Below are positions 5,481-5,674 of a stretch of DNA of 5,674 bases, in pieces. The notes beneath the pieces were generated by a model. It was not told the DNA's origin. It was given only the letters and a program-made list of their open reading frames with translations, and did not search any database. Within the stretch, counting starts at the first letter, position 1; every line of letters starts with the position of its first letter. This DNA comes from Alphaproteobacteria bacterium. Lineage in GTDB: Bacteria > Pseudomonadota > Alphaproteobacteria > UBA8366 > GCA-2717185. Location of the stretch: contig JAESSL010000308.1 in the NCBI GenBank assembly GCA_016764135.1, positions 1 to 5,674 of the forward strand. The letters are read 5' to 3'. A program made the position numbers and the translations under genes.

Positions 5481-5485
5481 GCCCC

Positions 5486-5674
5486 ATGACGACCGGGTCG
5501 GACACAATGCCTATTTCCGAGCCAGTTTCCGGGCGGCGCTTTACCGAGGATCGGCTGGTCATCGCCAGCCACAATCCGGGCAAGGTGCGGGAGATCGGCG
5601 ATCTGATTCAGCCCTTTGGCGTATCGGTCGTCTCCGCCGGGGAACTCGATCTCATCGAACCGGTCGAAGACGGC
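5486..5674 (+). CDS. rdgB: RdgB/HAM1 non-canonical purine NTP pyrophosphatase, N-terminal part
   Basis: Hydrolyses ITP, dITP and XTP to monophosphates and pyrophosphate, keeping deaminated purines out of DNA and RNA. The frame is open to the window edge, giving 63 residues. LVIASHNPGKVREIGDLI (24-41) is the family's nucleotide-binding start, usually written as (T/S)xNxGKxxE, with Asn30, Lys33 and Glu36. FGVSVVSAGELDL and EPVEDG follow, just before the expected ETG motif, which lies outside the window. Two starts are possible, ATG 5486 and ATG 5507. The first is 5 bp after the rph stop and would suit coupled translation, but has no visible Shine-Dalgarno. The second has GGA six bases upstream and gives a shorter N terminus nearer the family norm. 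Confidence 0.93.
   Translation, partial: MTTGSDTMPISEPVSGRRFTEDRLVIASHNPGKVREIGDLIQPFGVSVVSAGELDLIEPVEDG

Overview
The window is a compact chaperone and RNA-processing locus of moderately GC-rich DNA. It looks like an alphaproteobacterium. The basis is family-level: the DnaK acidic tail (DADFEEVDDD), the DnaJ and GrpE sequences, a full-length HrcA, and the order dnaJ-dnaK-grpE-hrcA read leftward, divergent from rph-rdgB read rightward. I cannot assign an order or genus.

Layout from left to right. The 5' part of dnaJ (minus strand, cut by the window edge) is followed by a 206-bp gap with a strong hairpin. Next come a complete dnaK (minus), a 242-bp gap with a good candidate dnaK promoter and several palindromes, and grpE (minus). 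A 209-bp gap then holds a candidate grpE promoter, a foldable leader and a three-copy 11-bp repeat. It is followed by a complete hrcA (minus), a 149-bp divergent intergenic region with two inverted repeats, a complete rph (plus), and the first 63 codons of rdgB (plus, cut by the right edge).

How the genes work together. DnaK is the ATP-driven Hsp70, DnaJ its J-domain partner that delivers substrate and triggers ATP hydrolysis, and GrpE its nucleotide-exchange factor. HrcA is the heat-shock repressor that classically binds CIRCE operators. No recognisable CIRCE lies in this window, so control of these genes may run through another sigma factor (an RpoH-like or hybrid promoter lies before dnaK) or through other operators. 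RNase PH (rph) trims tRNA 3' ends and RdgB cleans non-canonical purine nucleotides from the NTP pool; the two are 5 bp apart and probably co-transcribed.

The striking point is grpE. It is uninterrupted in frame and clearly GrpE along its whole length, except for one TAG codon at codon 150, exactly between the helical dimerisation part and the C-terminal DnaK-contacting beta domain. It could be a base error in the assembly, a real nonsense mutation, a split gene with restart at a TTG 3 nt past the stop, or readthrough. The same gene also ends with TAG at its normal end, which argues against a general recoding of TAG. I see no mobile element, tRNA, rRNA or CRISPR array.
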